Shown here in pieces: positions 47,500 to 56,786 of a stretch of DNA of 64,000 nucleotides; the first letter of the stretch is position 1; each line of letters starts with the position of its first letter. The stretch lies in contig JADBKN010000051.1 of the NCBI GenBank assembly GCA_014896375.1, forward strand, positions 124,001 to 188,000, in the 5' to 3' direction. Source of the stretch: Bacillota bacterium. Lineage in GTDB: Bacteria > Bacillota > Sulfobacillia > RBS10-35 > Bu92. The position numbers and the translations under genes were made by a program. The notes under the pieces are model-generated. The model did not search any database and was not told where the DNA came from. It worked only from the letters and a program-made list of their open reading frames with translations.

Positions 47500-47846
47500 G
47501 CGCCCACCGCCTCTCGGTCGAGTGGATGGTCGTCCTTGTCGTGGCTCGTGAGCGTGGCCATGTTGACCACCTCCAGCACGTACTGCTGTCTGATGTCGCC
47601 GAGGTGGTACTGGTACGCGGCCCCGGCCCTGACAGCAGCCTCGGGGCTGCCGTACTCCTCCCGCCGCCCCTCGGTGCGGAGCCAGTAGCGCTCACCGTGC
47701 GGGCCGGTAATGCGGATGGCCCAGCGCGGGCGACGGCTGTCGCGGAGGCGGTGCAGGCGGATCAGCGCCTCGATCACCGCGATCGCGGCGACGGCCGCGA
47801 CGGTGATGCTCAGCGCGACGACGCCAGCCCAGTCGATGGCGGTCAT
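47496..47846 (-). CDS. Small membrane-anchored phage protein
   Basis: MTAIDWAGVVALSITVAAVAAIAVIEALIRL N-terminal TM; overlapping start/stops. Confidence 0.55.
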   Translation of the reverse strand: MTAIDWAGVVALSITVAAVAAIAVIEALIRLHRLRDSRRPRWAIRITGPHGERYWLRTEGRREEYGSPEAAVRAGAAYQYHLGDIRQQYVLEVVNMATLTSHDKDDHPLDREAVGA

Positions 47847-48232
47847 GCGGTGGCCTCCTCCGGTAGATCGTCGATCAGCATCTCGATCCTCGGGTTGCCC
47901 CGGTCGACCGCATAGTCCATCACCTGCGGCAGCGCGTCCCTGTCGTCCTCGTATGCGATGCCCTCCAGCGCATCGAGCAATGCCTTGAGGGTATTGTGCG
48001 TGTCGCGGCGCCGCCGGTCGGGCCAGTAGTACCAGATCCGGACACGGACCTTGCTGCCGCGCGGCCGGCATCGCCACATCGCATGCGTGCAGGCGCCGGC
48101 AGCCAGCGTGCGTACCTCCTGCATCCACGCCTGGGCCTCACGGGTGATGACGTCCATGGTCCGGCCGCGCACGGTAAAGCGGCGGTACATGTGATTGACG
48201 CTCGGCGGGACGCCGGGGACGACGACGCGCAT
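47843..48232 (-). CDS. rusA: RusA-like Holliday junction resolvase
   Basis: VPGVPPSVNHMYRR...WPDRRRRDTHNTLKALLDALEGIAYEDDRDALPQ. Confidence 0.85.
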   Translation of the reverse strand: MRVVVPGVPPSVNHMYRRFTVRGRTMDVITREAQAWMQEVRTLAAGACTHAMWRCRPRGSKVRVRIWYYWPDRRRRDTHNTLKALLDALEGIAYEDDRDALPQVMDYAVDRGNPRIEMLIDDLPEEATA

Positions 48233-48447
48233 CACGCCGCGTCCTCCTCCCGCAGCACCCGCTCGGCCATCTCCCGGCACTCGCAGCGCAGCGCGGAGCA
48301 CCGGCAGCGCGAGATGTCCCGCAGCACGAGCCGCAACCGGTCGGCCTCCGCCCAGGCGTCGGCGAGGGCCGCCGCGCGCATCCACGACGCGATGCAGATC
48401 CCGCCGATGCCGCCGATGATCAGCCCCATTGCAGCCGCCGCCATCAT
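48232..48447 (-). CDS. Small membrane protein
   Basis: MMAAAAMGLIIGGIGGICIASWM; packed between neighbours. Confidence 0.5.
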   Translation of the reverse strand: MMAAAAMGLIIGGIGGICIASWMRAAALADAWAEADRLRLVLRDISRCRCSALRCECREMAERVLREEDAA

Positions 48448-49145
48448 GCCGACCGCGCCCCCTCTCGCACTCGTCCGACGAGCATCTGCCTTTCCGCGTC
48501 CCACGTAAGCGGCACAACCGAGCCCTGCCGCAGTCCGTGTTGCAGCAGCCACCGGAGCAGAGCCGGCGTCGTGCAGTACAGGCCGCCGATGGGCGAGCCA
48601 TCCACCACGGAGCGGTTGTTGCGGTGCCAGCCGACGCCAGCTTCTCCCGCCCCAACGCGGCGGATGATGATCTCGCCGCCGCGCATGCCGACTGTCAGCG
48701 CGACATGCTCCTCGCCAGGAGCAATGAGCGCCGCGGCGCCGGCCGTGATCGTGAGCGACGTGCGCTTGACTCTCAGCTCCATGCGCGACGTCGCGCGCGA
48801 GCCGATCGTGCGCGGCGCGTACCACTCGATGCCCTCCGCGTCCCTGCTGCGCTCCTGCGCCTTCCTCGCCGGCTGCATGATCCGCTCCCTCCGCTCCTCG
48901 CGCTTGCGCTCTCGCTGCTCCTCGTTCGTCTGCGACCGCTTCTCCGCGCGCCGTCGGATCGCGGTCTCCTCCTGCGACTGCGTGATGATCGGCGGGCGCT
49001 TGCCGTTGCCGCCGCCCATCGCGCGGTAGCGCTCCATCTCCTCCGGCGTCAGCCGGTACGTCCGCACCGGGCCCGCCGCCTGCACCTGCGCCTCGCGCTC
49101 GCGCGAGGGCACCGGGGTGCCCGAGACGTTGATCCGGCCGTTCAT
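48444..49145 (-). CDS. Phage hypothetical protein
   Basis: 233 aa tightly packed ORF in phage direction. Confidence 0.55.
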   Translation of the reverse strand: MNGRINVSGTPVPSREREAQVQAAGPVRTYRLTPEEMERYRAMGGGNGKRPPIITQSQEETAIRRRAEKRSQTNEEQRERKREERRERIMQPARKAQERSRDAEGIEWYAPRTIGSRATSRMELRVKRTSLTITAGAAALIAPGEEHVALTVGMRGGEIIIRRVGAGEAGVGWHRNNRSVVDGSPIGGLYCTTPALLRWLLQHGLRQGSVVPLTWDAERQMLVGRVREGARSA

Positions 49146-49345
49146 GCCGCATCACCCGCCGCGACGCCCGTCATGGGGTTGTTCCGCTCGGCACGTCGAC
49201 GGCCGAGGATCTCCTCCACCCGCCGCTGCATCTCGTCCGCGGTCGTCTCTCCGCGCAGGTAGGCCTGCATCGCCGCAATGCAGGCAATCGCAACGTCACG
49301 CCGATTCCGCCGCTTGGCCATCGTCCGCCCTCCTCGTCGCTTCAA
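49142..49345 (-). CDS. Phage hypothetical protein
   Basis: 67 aa, 4-bp overlap with neighbour. Confidence 0.5.
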   Translation of the reverse strand: MKRRGGRTMAKRRNRRDVAIACIAAMQAYLRGETTADEMQRRVEEILGRRRAERNNPMTGVAAGDAA

Positions 49346-49625
49346 GGAGCGCCGCCTGCAGCGCGTCCAGCCTGCGCATCACGTCCCAGTCGCTCCAGCC
49401 CATGCGCTCCAGGTACTCGATCAGCGCGTACTGCTCGATCAGCGTGGCCGTCCATTCCTCGCCCTCAAGGAGGGCTTGCATGTACTCGCCGAACCCCGGC
49501 TGCCATCTGGCGTACAGCGCCTCGTGGACGGCGCCGACCTGCTCAGTCGTCACCCGTCCCTCGGCGGTGAGCCGGTCGAGGAGCTGTGCGACGACGACTC
49601 GGCCCTGGTGCGTCACTTCGGACAC
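49296..49625 (-). CDS. Phage hypothetical protein
   Basis: 109 aa ORF following helicase. Confidence 0.5.
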   Translation of the reverse strand: MSEVTHQGRVVVAQLLDRLTAEGRVTTEQVGAVHEALYARWQPGFGEYMQALLEGEEWTATLIEQYALIEYLERMGWSDWDVMRRLDALQAALLEATRRADDGQAAESA

Positions 49626-50898
49626 CGGTATCCACCTCCACGAGGCGCTTATTGCTGAGCATCAGGCACCGCACGGCCCGCCCGTCCGGCGTGTGCCGCG
49701 ACTTATCGAGGCCGACGACGTAGCTCACCTGCTCTTCGTCCTCTTGCCGCTCGATCCGCAGGATCGCGTCCGCCTCGCGAGCCATGCCGCGGCTGCCGGC
49801 GAGCGTTCCGGCGCCGGAGAGCTGCGCGACCATGACGACCACGATCCCAAGCTCTTGGGCCAGCGATTTGAAGCGCTTGGCGGCGCCCCACAGCACCTGC
49901 CAGCCCTTATCGCGGTCGCCCTCCCAGTAGTCGGCGAGGCGCTGCACGTAGTCGACGACCAGGCACTCAAGGCCATGGCGCCTGCGCTCGGCGCGGGCGA
50001 GAGCGCACAGGCGCTCAGCCGTCGCGTCCCAGAGCGGGTCTGTGATGTCGAGAGTCCCGTCCTTACCGGCGAGGCTGTAGATCTTGCTGAGCTCGCGCTC
50101 CGCCTCTGGACCCGCGACACGCAACTGCCAGACGGACGCCTGCTGCGCGATGCTGGCGAGGATCAAGCCAAGTTCGTCACGCTCCATCTCCGTGTTGGCG
50201 TAGAGCACCCGGCGCCCTTGGCGGATGCCCCACTCGACCGCGAGGTTGGCCGCGAGAGTGGACTTGCCGTGGCCCGTGTCCCCCGCGATGACCAGGAGAT
50301 TGCCCGGCCGGATGGCGACCGCCTCGCCGAGCCGAGACAAGTCGTCGCCGAATCCCCAATAGGCCGGCCGCCCCTCTCGCGACGCCTGGATCGTGCGCTC
50401 CGCGGATTCGTAAGCGGACCTTGTCCACTCCGCCTGCCGCACGATCCGGTCTGCCACGGTCGGCGCCGCGATGCGCTCGACGGACTCAGCGAGGAGCGCG
50501 GCCACGTCCGGTACATGTCCCGGCCGCGCAGCCTCGCACTCGGCCTGCAGCCGACGGGCGAGGCGGTACGCCTCACGCAGTTGGCGCCAGCGGTCGAGTG
50601 CCATGATCCACTCGCGAATCATGCCCGGTGAGGGCAGGCCGCTCGAATATGCAGCGTCCAACGCCTGCCGCACATCCGCATTGCCGGCGACAGCCTGCCG
50701 GACTGCGCCGTAGGTCGGGTGTGTGCGCTCGGCGATCTCCTGCATCGCGCGGTAGATCGCACGGTGCTCCTCGCGTCCGAAGTGCTCAGGACGCAGTTCC
50801 GCCACGACGTCCCAGTAGGTGTCCGGGTCGTCAAGGAGCGTCGCGATGACGTTGGCCTCCAGTTCTGCGTCGATCGTCACGGCCGGCACGATGCGCAC
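49543..50898 (-). CDS. dnaB: Replicative DNA helicase (DnaB-like)
   Basis: N-terminal DnaB domain, Walker A AGDTGHGKSTLAANLAVEWG, CLVVDYVQRL, VVVMVAQLSGAG. Confidence 0.92.
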   Translation of the reverse strand: MRIVPAVTIDAELEANVIATLLDDPDTYWDVVAELRPEHFGREEHRAIYRAMQEIAERTHPTYGAVRQAVAGNADVRQALDAAYSSGLPSPGMIREWIMALDRWRQLREAYRLARRLQAECEAARPGHVPDVAALLAESVERIAAPTVADRIVRQAEWTRSAYESAERTIQASREGRPAYWGFGDDLSRLGEAVAIRPGNLLVIAGDTGHGKSTLAANLAVEWGIRQGRRVLYANTEMERDELGLILASIAQQASVWQLRVAGPEAERELSKIYSLAGKDGTLDITDPLWDATAERLCALARAERRRHGLECLVVDYVQRLADYWEGDRDKGWQVLWGAAKRFKSLAQELGIVVVMVAQLSGAGTLAGSRGMAREADAILRIERQEDEEQVSYVVGLDKSRHTPDGRAVRCLMLSNKRLVEVDTGVRSDAPGPSRRRTAPRPAHRRGTGDD

Positions 50899-50904
50899 CT
50901 CCCG

Positions 50905-51768
50905 TCAGTTGAGCATCTGGTAGCGGCGGCGGGGCGGATTATCCGTCGGGGATGCGCGCGAGAGCGGCACGACGCGGTCCTTCGCCGCGAGGATGCCGCG
51001 CAGGTAGATCAGGGGCTTCTCCGGCACCTCTCCCGCGTCGATGCGGTAGGCCAGCGCCTGGATGGCATCGAGCACGCGGTCGTACCCGTGGTCGTTGTAG
51101 AGCCTGCCGATGAAGGCGTAGTCGCCCCTGGCATGACGATCCTCGGGCACGACCTGGCGGTACTCGGCGACGAGCTCGGCGATCAGGGCCTTGTTGGTCG
51201 GTGTCTGCTCGGCGGCCGCCGGCGGCACGGCACCAGCCGTGTCGTCGTTAGACGACATAGATTTATCTTTATCGGGTACGGGAACGGGGTTATCCGAATG
51301 TCGCTCGAACTTCGGGCGAACATCTTCCGAACCATCCGTGCGGTTCGCGGGAACGTCTTCCGAGCCAGACTTCCTGCGCGCCCTGACGTTGGCCATGCGC
51401 CTCCGTGCCGCCTCGCGTTCGGAGATGACTTGCTCCTTGGATGGCTGATAGTCCAGGTAGTCGTGAACGCGATACCCGCCAGGGACTTCCTCCCATAGGC
51501 CCGCGTCCACGAGCAGCTCAATCACCCAGGTCGAGTCGACGTCCTCGCCGACCATGCCGCTGGTGCGAGCGAGAGACCACACGCGGCCTTCGCTGTCCAC
51601 GACCTCGAAGCACGCCAGAGTGGCCGCAACAGACCGCGGGATAAATCCATCCGTCAGGTTGCGATTGCAGTACGCGAGACCCGCCAGCCACACGCCCCAG
51701 CCGACGGGTCCCACGCGCGCCAGCTTCGGGTGCTCATCGAAGTGGTCGTCGATCTTGACCCACGCCAT
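50905..51768 (-). CDS. Phage replisome organizer/DnaD-like replication protein
   Basis: MAWVKIDDHFDEHPKLARVGPVGWGVWLAGLAYCNRNLTDGFIPR. Confidence 0.65.
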   Translation of the reverse strand: MAWVKIDDHFDEHPKLARVGPVGWGVWLAGLAYCNRNLTDGFIPRSVAATLACFEVVDSEGRVWSLARTSGMVGEDVDSTWVIELLVDAGLWEEVPGGYRVHDYLDYQPSKEQVISEREAARRRMANVRARRKSGSEDVPANRTDGSEDVRPKFERHSDNPVPVPDKDKSMSSNDDTAGAVPPAAAEQTPTNKALIAELVAEYRQVVPEDRHARGDYAFIGRLYNDHGYDRVLDAIQALAYRIDAGEVPEKPLIYLRGILAAKDRVVPLSRASPTDNPPRRRYQMLN

Positions 51769-51877
51769 CCCTCACGCCTCCCGCACCATTGGCAGAACTT
51801 TTGCAATGCATGAATCCCGCGTTGCCACACAAACTAAGCTGGGGTGGTTCATGCCTCGCGCCGTTGACAAATCTGCT

Positions 51878-51955
51878 CGGGCGGCGACCGGAATCGAACC
51901 GGCGTCTCCCGTCTCGGGGGTGATCAGCCTCCCGACTAACGGGCGCATGTGGCCG
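51878..51955 (-). tRNA. Degenerate tRNA-like element (T-arm recognisable; anticodon not assignable)
   Basis: Minus strand GACGCCGGTTCGATTCCGGTCGCCGCC with D-loop-like GTTAGTCGGGA upstream, in a 377-bp non-coding gap. Confidence 0.35.
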
Positions 51956-52145
51956 CGGCCAGTGCCCGGGCGCCTCCGACGCCCATGCTGCACCGCCCGA
52001 ACCCGCCAAATCTGTGCCGCCGCACCCCGCCAGCGCGGCGGCTGCCACGGCCCCTTCGCTGTCCCTGCCGGGATGACAAGCGGCTCCAGTTTTCCCGTGG
52101 CTCCCGTGTCCACCCCTCCGGCCAGGCCATCATCGGGGGCGGCGG

Positions 52146-52397
52146 TCACTCCTCCAGCCCGATCGCGCGGGCAAGATCGTAGTCGGCTCGCAGGTCTTGG
52201 TCGCTCTTCCAGGACGGGGCTACGAACCCCAACGGCTGATCGTGGTACCGGCTTAAGCGGCGGAGAATCCATACCGATTCGCCTGTCTCATTCGCGATCT
52301 TGCGAGCCGCGCGCTCGGCCGCCTCAAGCGTGGCGTATGCCCTCGCACGGGTCCGTTCGTAGTCAGGCGGATAGATCACATAGGGCCGCTTGCTCAC
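52146..52397 (-). CDS. Phage hypothetical protein
   Basis: 83 aa packed ORF. Confidence 0.5.
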   Translation of the reverse strand: MSKRPYVIYPPDYERTRARAYATLEAAERAARKIANETGESVWILRRLSRYHDQPLGFVAPSWKSDQDLRADYDLARAIGLEE

Positions 52398-52732
52398 GCC
52401 TCGTCACCTCCGTCCCCCAGCACCGCGTCGATCTTGGCGAGGGCGGCGCTCGCGTTGTCCGTGGCGACCACGCGCAGGTACATGTCAGGGCCGGGCTCGC
52501 CGATCGACACGAGCGGGCCAAATGCATCGAGCATGAGGACCAGCGCCTCCCGCGCCTCGCGGAGCGCATCCACGAGGGTATCGGGCCTATCGGGGTATCC
52601 CAATGCGTAGTCAGCCAACCTGAACGCCTCGTCGATCGCCGACCGATCGGTATATCCGTCCTCGCGGTACCGCATCATCAGCCCGCTCAAGACGGCGGCC
52701 GCGAAGTGGTCACGGCGACTGACCTCACCCAT
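52394..52732 (-). CDS. Phage hypothetical protein
   Basis: 112 aa, overlaps neighbours by a few bases. Confidence 0.55.
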   Translation of the reverse strand: MGEVSRRDHFAAAVLSGLMMRYREDGYTDRSAIDEAFRLADYALGYPDRPDTLVDALREAREALVLMLDAFGPLVSIGEPGPDMYLRVVATDNASAALAKIDAVLGDGGDEA

Positions 52733-52931
52733 CCCGCTCTGCCCCCTCCATCGCCATGAAGAACGTCTCCGCACGGCGCTCCAACTCACGCGCCACCTCC
52801 GCAACCGTCGCGAGGCGCGGTAGTGCGCCCTCACAGCGGCGCGGGCAGAGCCAGTCGCCGACGGTGTGCGTCCGCCGCCAGGTAGCGCCGCACTTGGGGC
52901 AGGTCCACCAGTCCGCAAGGTAGTCAGGCAT
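52725..52931 (-). CDS. Zinc-ribbon small protein
   Basis: WWTCPKCGATWRRTHTVGDWLCPRRC. Confidence 0.6.
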   Translation of the reverse strand: MPDYLADWWTCPKCGATWRRTHTVGDWLCPRRCEGALPRLATVAEVARELERRAETFFMAMEGAERDG

Positions 52932-53229
52932 CCCGCTCCGCCTCCTTGTTCTCCCAATGTCCCCGCCCCCACGTCGAGGGGCGCCACCATACCGCCTCGC
53001 TCACCCATCGGCAGACACGCACCACCCACGACCTCTTGTGAGTCCCGCATCGTGGACAAACTCGACGGTGGATATGGAAGACATCGCCGAATGGGAGGCG
53101 AAAGTGCAGTCCGCAAGGGCAGATGGCATATGTGTCCCACTCACCCACGCGAACCTCGCCCGACTCCTCGCGCGCCAACAGATCACCCATTCCGCTCCGC
53201 CTCCTCCAGCGTGCGAACCAGCACTTCAA
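52924..53229 (-). CDS. Zinc-ribbon small protein
   Basis: YAICPCGLHFRLPFGDVFHIHRRVCPRCGTHK. Confidence 0.5.
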   Translation of the reverse strand: MKCWFARWRRRSGMGDLLAREESGEVRVGEWDTYAICPCGLHFRLPFGDVFHIHRRVCPRCGTHKRSWVVRVCRWVSEAVWWRPSTWGRGHWENKEAERDA

Positions 53230-53449
53230 TGCGCGCCCGGAGGCTGGGATCCACCCATATCCGCTTGGTCTCCAACAGCCCCTCCCAGGCGTCGGCTACC
53301 GCTTTTGCGGCCTCCACGACGCGCTGCATGGCCTCGACCTCATCGGCCAGTGTCCGCAGTTCGTCCAGCGCCCCCAGGCGGTAGGCTTGGTCCCGCAGCC
53401 GGGGTTCAAGGGAGCGCAGTCGGTCGGCGAGGCTCACATAGAGGCTCAT
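53183..53449 (-). CDS. Phage hypothetical coiled-coil protein
   Basis: MSLYVSLADRLRSLEPRLRDQAYRLGALDELRTLADEVEAM. Confidence 0.5.
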   Translation of the reverse strand: MSLYVSLADRLRSLEPRLRDQAYRLGALDELRTLADEVEAMQRVVEAAKAVADAWEGLLETKRIWVDPSLRARIEVLVRTLEEAERNG

Positions 53450-53697
53450 GACGCCCGCCTCCCCGCGAGCCACGGCAGTGTCGCCCGTCGCCCGTGATGC
53501 CCCGCGCGCACCAGCACCTCGCGCAGGGCGGCGTCGGCGTGCGCCTGATACGCCAGCGCCCAACTGTCGTCGGCGCCGTGCTCCTCGATGGCGTGCTCCG
53601 CCCGCTCGCGCATCACGACGGCCTTGCGCATGTCCTCCGCGAGGTCCGCGGGAACCCCGAGCAGCGCCGGGGCCAAGGGCGTCAGGTCAGTCGGCAT
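53446..53697 (-). CDS. Phage hypothetical protein
   Basis: Packed ORF, ATGA-type overlap. Confidence 0.45.
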   Translation of the reverse strand: MPTDLTPLAPALLGVPADLAEDMRKAVVMRERAEHAIEEHGADDSWALAYQAHADAALREVLVRAGHHGRRATLPWLAGRRAS

Positions 53698-53986
53698 CGG
53701 CGGTCGCCTCCTCCAGCGGGGCGAAGTAGTAGTAGCGGTAGGTCTCGTCGAACGAGTCACAGGCCGTGCCGCGGAAACTGGGAGCGCGGAAGGCGGCGGG
53801 GTCAGGCGCGTTGCAACCGCCGTCCCGCGCCTTCACGCACAGGTCGCCGATCTTGGCTCCGGCCTGCTCCTCCTCGTCCTCGATCTCCGTCACGATCCAC
53901 CATCCGCGATGGCGGAGACCGATGGACCTCGGATCGACTCCGTAGCGCGCCATCACCTCCTCGACCGACGTGACGTGCTCACTCAC
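53687..53986 (-). CDS. Phage hypothetical protein
   Basis: Packed ORF VSEHVTSVEEVMARYGVDPRSIGLRHRGWW. Confidence 0.5.
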   Translation of the reverse strand: MSEHVTSVEEVMARYGVDPRSIGLRHRGWWIVTEIEDEEEQAGAKIGDLCVKARDGGCNAPDPAAFRAPSFRGTACDSFDETYRYYYFAPLEEATADAD

Positions 53987-54269
53987 CTGCGCTCGCCTCC
54001 TCACACGCAGCCACGTCACTCTGCGTCGGCAGCACCGCCGCCGCGCCTACCGCGCGCCCGTCGTCGCCCACGACGACCGCGAGCATCCGCCCGCAGTCGA
54101 GGTATTCCCACCCGCCGGGCGCGCGTCCGACGAGCACCCAGCCCTGCGGCGGCGGCACAGGGCCGCCGGCGCCGTAGGCGCGGGCCTCGTCCAAGACGCC
54201 TGCGTGCGCGAGGACCACGACCAGGACGACGGCCACGACGACGAGAGCGAGCCATGCGCGGCGGGTCAT
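53979..54269 (-). CDS. Small membrane/secreted phage protein
   Basis: MTRRAWLALVVVAVVLVVVLAHAGV N-terminal TM. Confidence 0.5.
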   Translation of the reverse strand: MTRRAWLALVVVAVVLVVVLAHAGVLDEARAYGAGGPVPPPQGWVLVGRAPGGWEYLDCGRMLAVVVGDDGRAVGAAAVLPTQSDVAACEEASAGE

Positions 54270-55132
54270 ATCTGCAACCCCTCCTGGGCCGGCGCCGCGG
54301 GAGCGGGCTCGGGCTCGGCAGACGGCGTCTCGCCGGCCACCTGGAACGGCACGTCGATGGCGTCGTCCCCCTCCGCGACCTGCTCCGCAGTCTTGGACTG
54401 CTCGTCCGTGGCCTCCACGGCGCGCATGATCTCGACGGAGATGGGCAGCCACTTCCAGCCGGCGCGGACCACGGTCTTCTTGCACATCTCCTCGTAGTCC
54501 GTGACCCAGGGGCCGTTGTTCGCGGCCTTGGAGCGCTTGCGGTGCGCCTCGATCTCCTGGATCGGCATGTAGTGGACGAAGTGACCGCCGTCCTTGAACT
54601 TGGCGACCATGTAGGCGCCGCGGATCGGGCCGCCGTTCTCGAAAGCCTGGTCTTCGCGCAGGTGCCACGGGATGTGCTCCAACTTCTCGTCGAGTCCATA
54701 CCGCAGGACGAAGTGGTCGTTCTGGTAGACGACCTGCGCGTAGATGCTCTGGATGTTGCCCGATCGCCGGGCGAGGTCGATCATCCCGCGGTAGCCCACG
54801 ATGAACGTGGCTTCGCGGCCGTAGGGGATGATGTAGCAGTGGCCGAGCAGCCCCGGCTCCAGGCCCAGCTGCGCCGCCTGCATCACGGCGCCGAGCAGCG
54901 AGCTCTGGTCGCACTCCAGGAGCTTCGGCGTCTGGCGGATGGTGGTCAGCGCGATCCGGGCCAGCCGGTCCGCGCTCATGTGCCGCGGCAGCGCCCGCTT
55001 GATCTCGGGCATCATCCGCTCGATCAACTGCCGCACCGTCTTCTCCGGCGTCTGGCGGGCCGGCGAGGAGCTGCCGTTCGCCGGCCGCTGCACCAGGGCG
55101 TCCTTCACGCGGGCGTTGTTCTGGTCACTCAT
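54266..55132 (-). CDS. recT: RecT-family single-strand annealing protein
   Basis: ALTTIRQTPKLLECDQSSLLGAVMQAAQLGLEPGLLGHCYIIPYGREATFIVGYRGMIDLARRSG. Confidence 0.93.
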   Translation of the reverse strand: MSDQNNARVKDALVQRPANGSSSPARQTPEKTVRQLIERMMPEIKRALPRHMSADRLARIALTTIRQTPKLLECDQSSLLGAVMQAAQLGLEPGLLGHCYIIPYGREATFIVGYRGMIDLARRSGNIQSIYAQVVYQNDHFVLRYGLDEKLEHIPWHLREDQAFENGGPIRGAYMVAKFKDGGHFVHYMPIQEIEAHRKRSKAANNGPWVTDYEEMCKKTVVRAGWKWLPISVEIMRAVEATDEQSKTAEQVAEGDDAIDVPFQVAGETPSAEPEPAPAAPAQEGLQI

Positions 55133-56072
55133 TGATCGCGTCCTCCTTCACGAGCCAGCGGCGGGACACGGAGGGCTTGGTGTAGGCCTCATAGAGCCCA
55201 GCAGCCTTCAGCGCCTCGGTGTCCACGCGCTGCGAAATCACGGTTTTCCACGTCACAACGGGCTTGCTGGAGCCCGGCAGGTACGCCGCCTCGGCGTCCC
55301 CGACCAGGGCCTGCAGACGAGAGTCGATGGCCCGCAGCCGGGCCTGGGCATCCTCCAGGTCCGCCTTGGCCGCACGGCGCGCTTCAAGCAGCTCCCGTGC
55401 GTCGGGCGGCAGGATCACGGTCTTGCCCTCGACCGACTCCGGGTAGAGCCGCCGAATCGCCGCGGCGTCCGCCTCGGAGCCATCCGGCTCCGGCGGCCGG
55501 CGCTCCTCGACCCGGCGCCAGAACTCCGCCTCGATCTCGATGAGGCGAGCAATCAGCTCCTCGTCGCGCTCGATCTCACGGCACTCCAGGTGATTGCCGC
55601 CGATGAGCACAGCGAGGTAGGCCTTCTCGCAGCCGGTGACGGCCATCTGGTGCTGGACCTGGATGACGTAGTGGTCCGGGACCGCGCCGTCCGCCCAGGC
55701 ATCGGCGCCGAAGGCGCTCGTCGTCTTCACTTCAAGGACGGCGTTCTCGCCGACGACGAAGCGGTCGACATTGGCGAGCATCCACGGGTACTGCGGATGC
55801 TGGAGGATTGCGTTGCGCCGGCGGATCTTCTTGCCCGTCCGCTCGGCCCATGCCTCAGCGACGATGGGCTCCAGCCGAACGCCCCACTCCATGGCCTCAG
55901 ACGGCTCCTCATCGGGGAGCTCGCCGATCTTGTCGAGGTAGACGGCCAGCGGAGAACGCCAGGGCGAGAGCCCGCAGATCGCGGCGGCGTCCGAAGACCC
56001 GATCCCGCGCCGGCGCCACTGGAGCCACGTCTCGCGGTCCATGTCGGTGGTGGGCGTCAGAACCGTTGCCAC
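55125..56072 (-). CDS. YqaJ-type viral exonuclease
   Basis: RRRGIGSSDAAAICGLSPWRSPLAVYLDKIG...LANVDRFVVGENAVLEVKTT...YVIQVQHQMAVTG. Confidence 0.93.
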   Translation of the reverse strand: MATVLTPTTDMDRETWLQWRRRGIGSSDAAAICGLSPWRSPLAVYLDKIGELPDEEPSEAMEWGVRLEPIVAEAWAERTGKKIRRRNAILQHPQYPWMLANVDRFVVGENAVLEVKTTSAFGADAWADGAVPDHYVIQVQHQMAVTGCEKAYLAVLIGGNHLECREIERDEELIARLIEIEAEFWRRVEERRPPEPDGSEADAAAIRRLYPESVEGKTVILPPDARELLEARRAAKADLEDAQARLRAIDSRLQALVGDAEAAYLPGSSKPVVTWKTVISQRVDTEALKAAGLYEAYTKPSVSRRWLVKEDAINE

Positions 56073-56151
56073 TTGCCTTTGCCTCCCTCGCTGCGATGTG
56101 CTACCGTGGAGGCGTAGGACTTCCCGTGCCTACGCCTCCACACGCCGCGCC

Positions 56152-56526
56152 TCACGCCTCGCCCGCGTGGGGCGTCTCCATCTCACCGGCCTGCCGGCGC
56201 AGCTCCCGCGTCCAGTACAGGATCACTCCGCACGTGTGCGCGATCTCCCGCGTCTCAGGCGTGACGTCGCGCAGGAGAGTCATGATCTTGGCCTCGGCCG
56301 CGTGGATCTCGTCCGCAGCCTCGATGGCCACTTTGCGCAGTGCGAGCAACTGCCGCTCCAGGCGATCGCGGTGGTACTCCGCGAGGTAGGCTCGGCACTC
56401 CCAGGAGCACACTCCCTCGTCGAGGTCGGCTCCGTCGGCGTGGCCGATTACGTCTCCGCAGTACCTGCACTCGCCCGGCTCGACGCCCAACTGCTCCGCA
56501 GGCCCGAACATCGGCATCAGACCCAT
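56152..56526 (-). CDS. Zinc-binding small phage protein
   Basis: CRYCGDVIGHADGADLDEGVCSWECRAYLAEYHR. Confidence 0.6.
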   Translation of the reverse strand: MGLMPMFGPAEQLGVEPGECRYCGDVIGHADGADLDEGVCSWECRAYLAEYHRDRLERQLLALRKVAIEAADEIHAAEAKIMTLLRDVTPETREIAHTCGVILYWTRELRRQAGEMETPHAGEA

Positions 56527-56531
56527 CCCCG

Positions 56532-56786
56532 TCACCTCCCCTCTTGCGCCTCGCGGATCATCTGGGCGATGAGCTCGCCAAGCGCCCCCGTGTACCACAC
56601 CCTCACGGCCGCGCATCCCTCCGGGCACCTCAGCACCTGCGTCGGCGTCATCGGTGAGCCCAGCCGCATCCCTCGGTACGTGATCCGCTCGCCATCCATC
56701 GGCCGACCGCACACGATGCAGGTCGCCATCGGCTCGCTCGTCTCGACGTAGGCCGGATAGAGCTCGACCTCCCCGTCACGCCGCAT
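56532..56786 (-). CDS. Zinc-binding small phage protein
   Basis: TCIVCGRPMDGERITYRGMRLGSPMTPTQVLRCPEGC. Confidence 0.55.
   Translation of the reverse strand: MRRDGEVELYPAYVETSEPMATCIVCGRPMDGERITYRGMRLGSPMTPTQVLRCPEGCAAVRVWYTGALGELIAQMIREAQEGR

Noticed and set aside
49543-50898. Intein in DnaB helicase
   Set aside because: Walker A (GDTGHGKSTLAANLA) is continuous and the protein has normal length.
51878-51955. Possible tRNA-Sec (selC) because a TCA occurs near the anticodon position
   Set aside because: No U33-TCA loop, no long 8-bp acceptor or extended variable arm; does not resemble selC.
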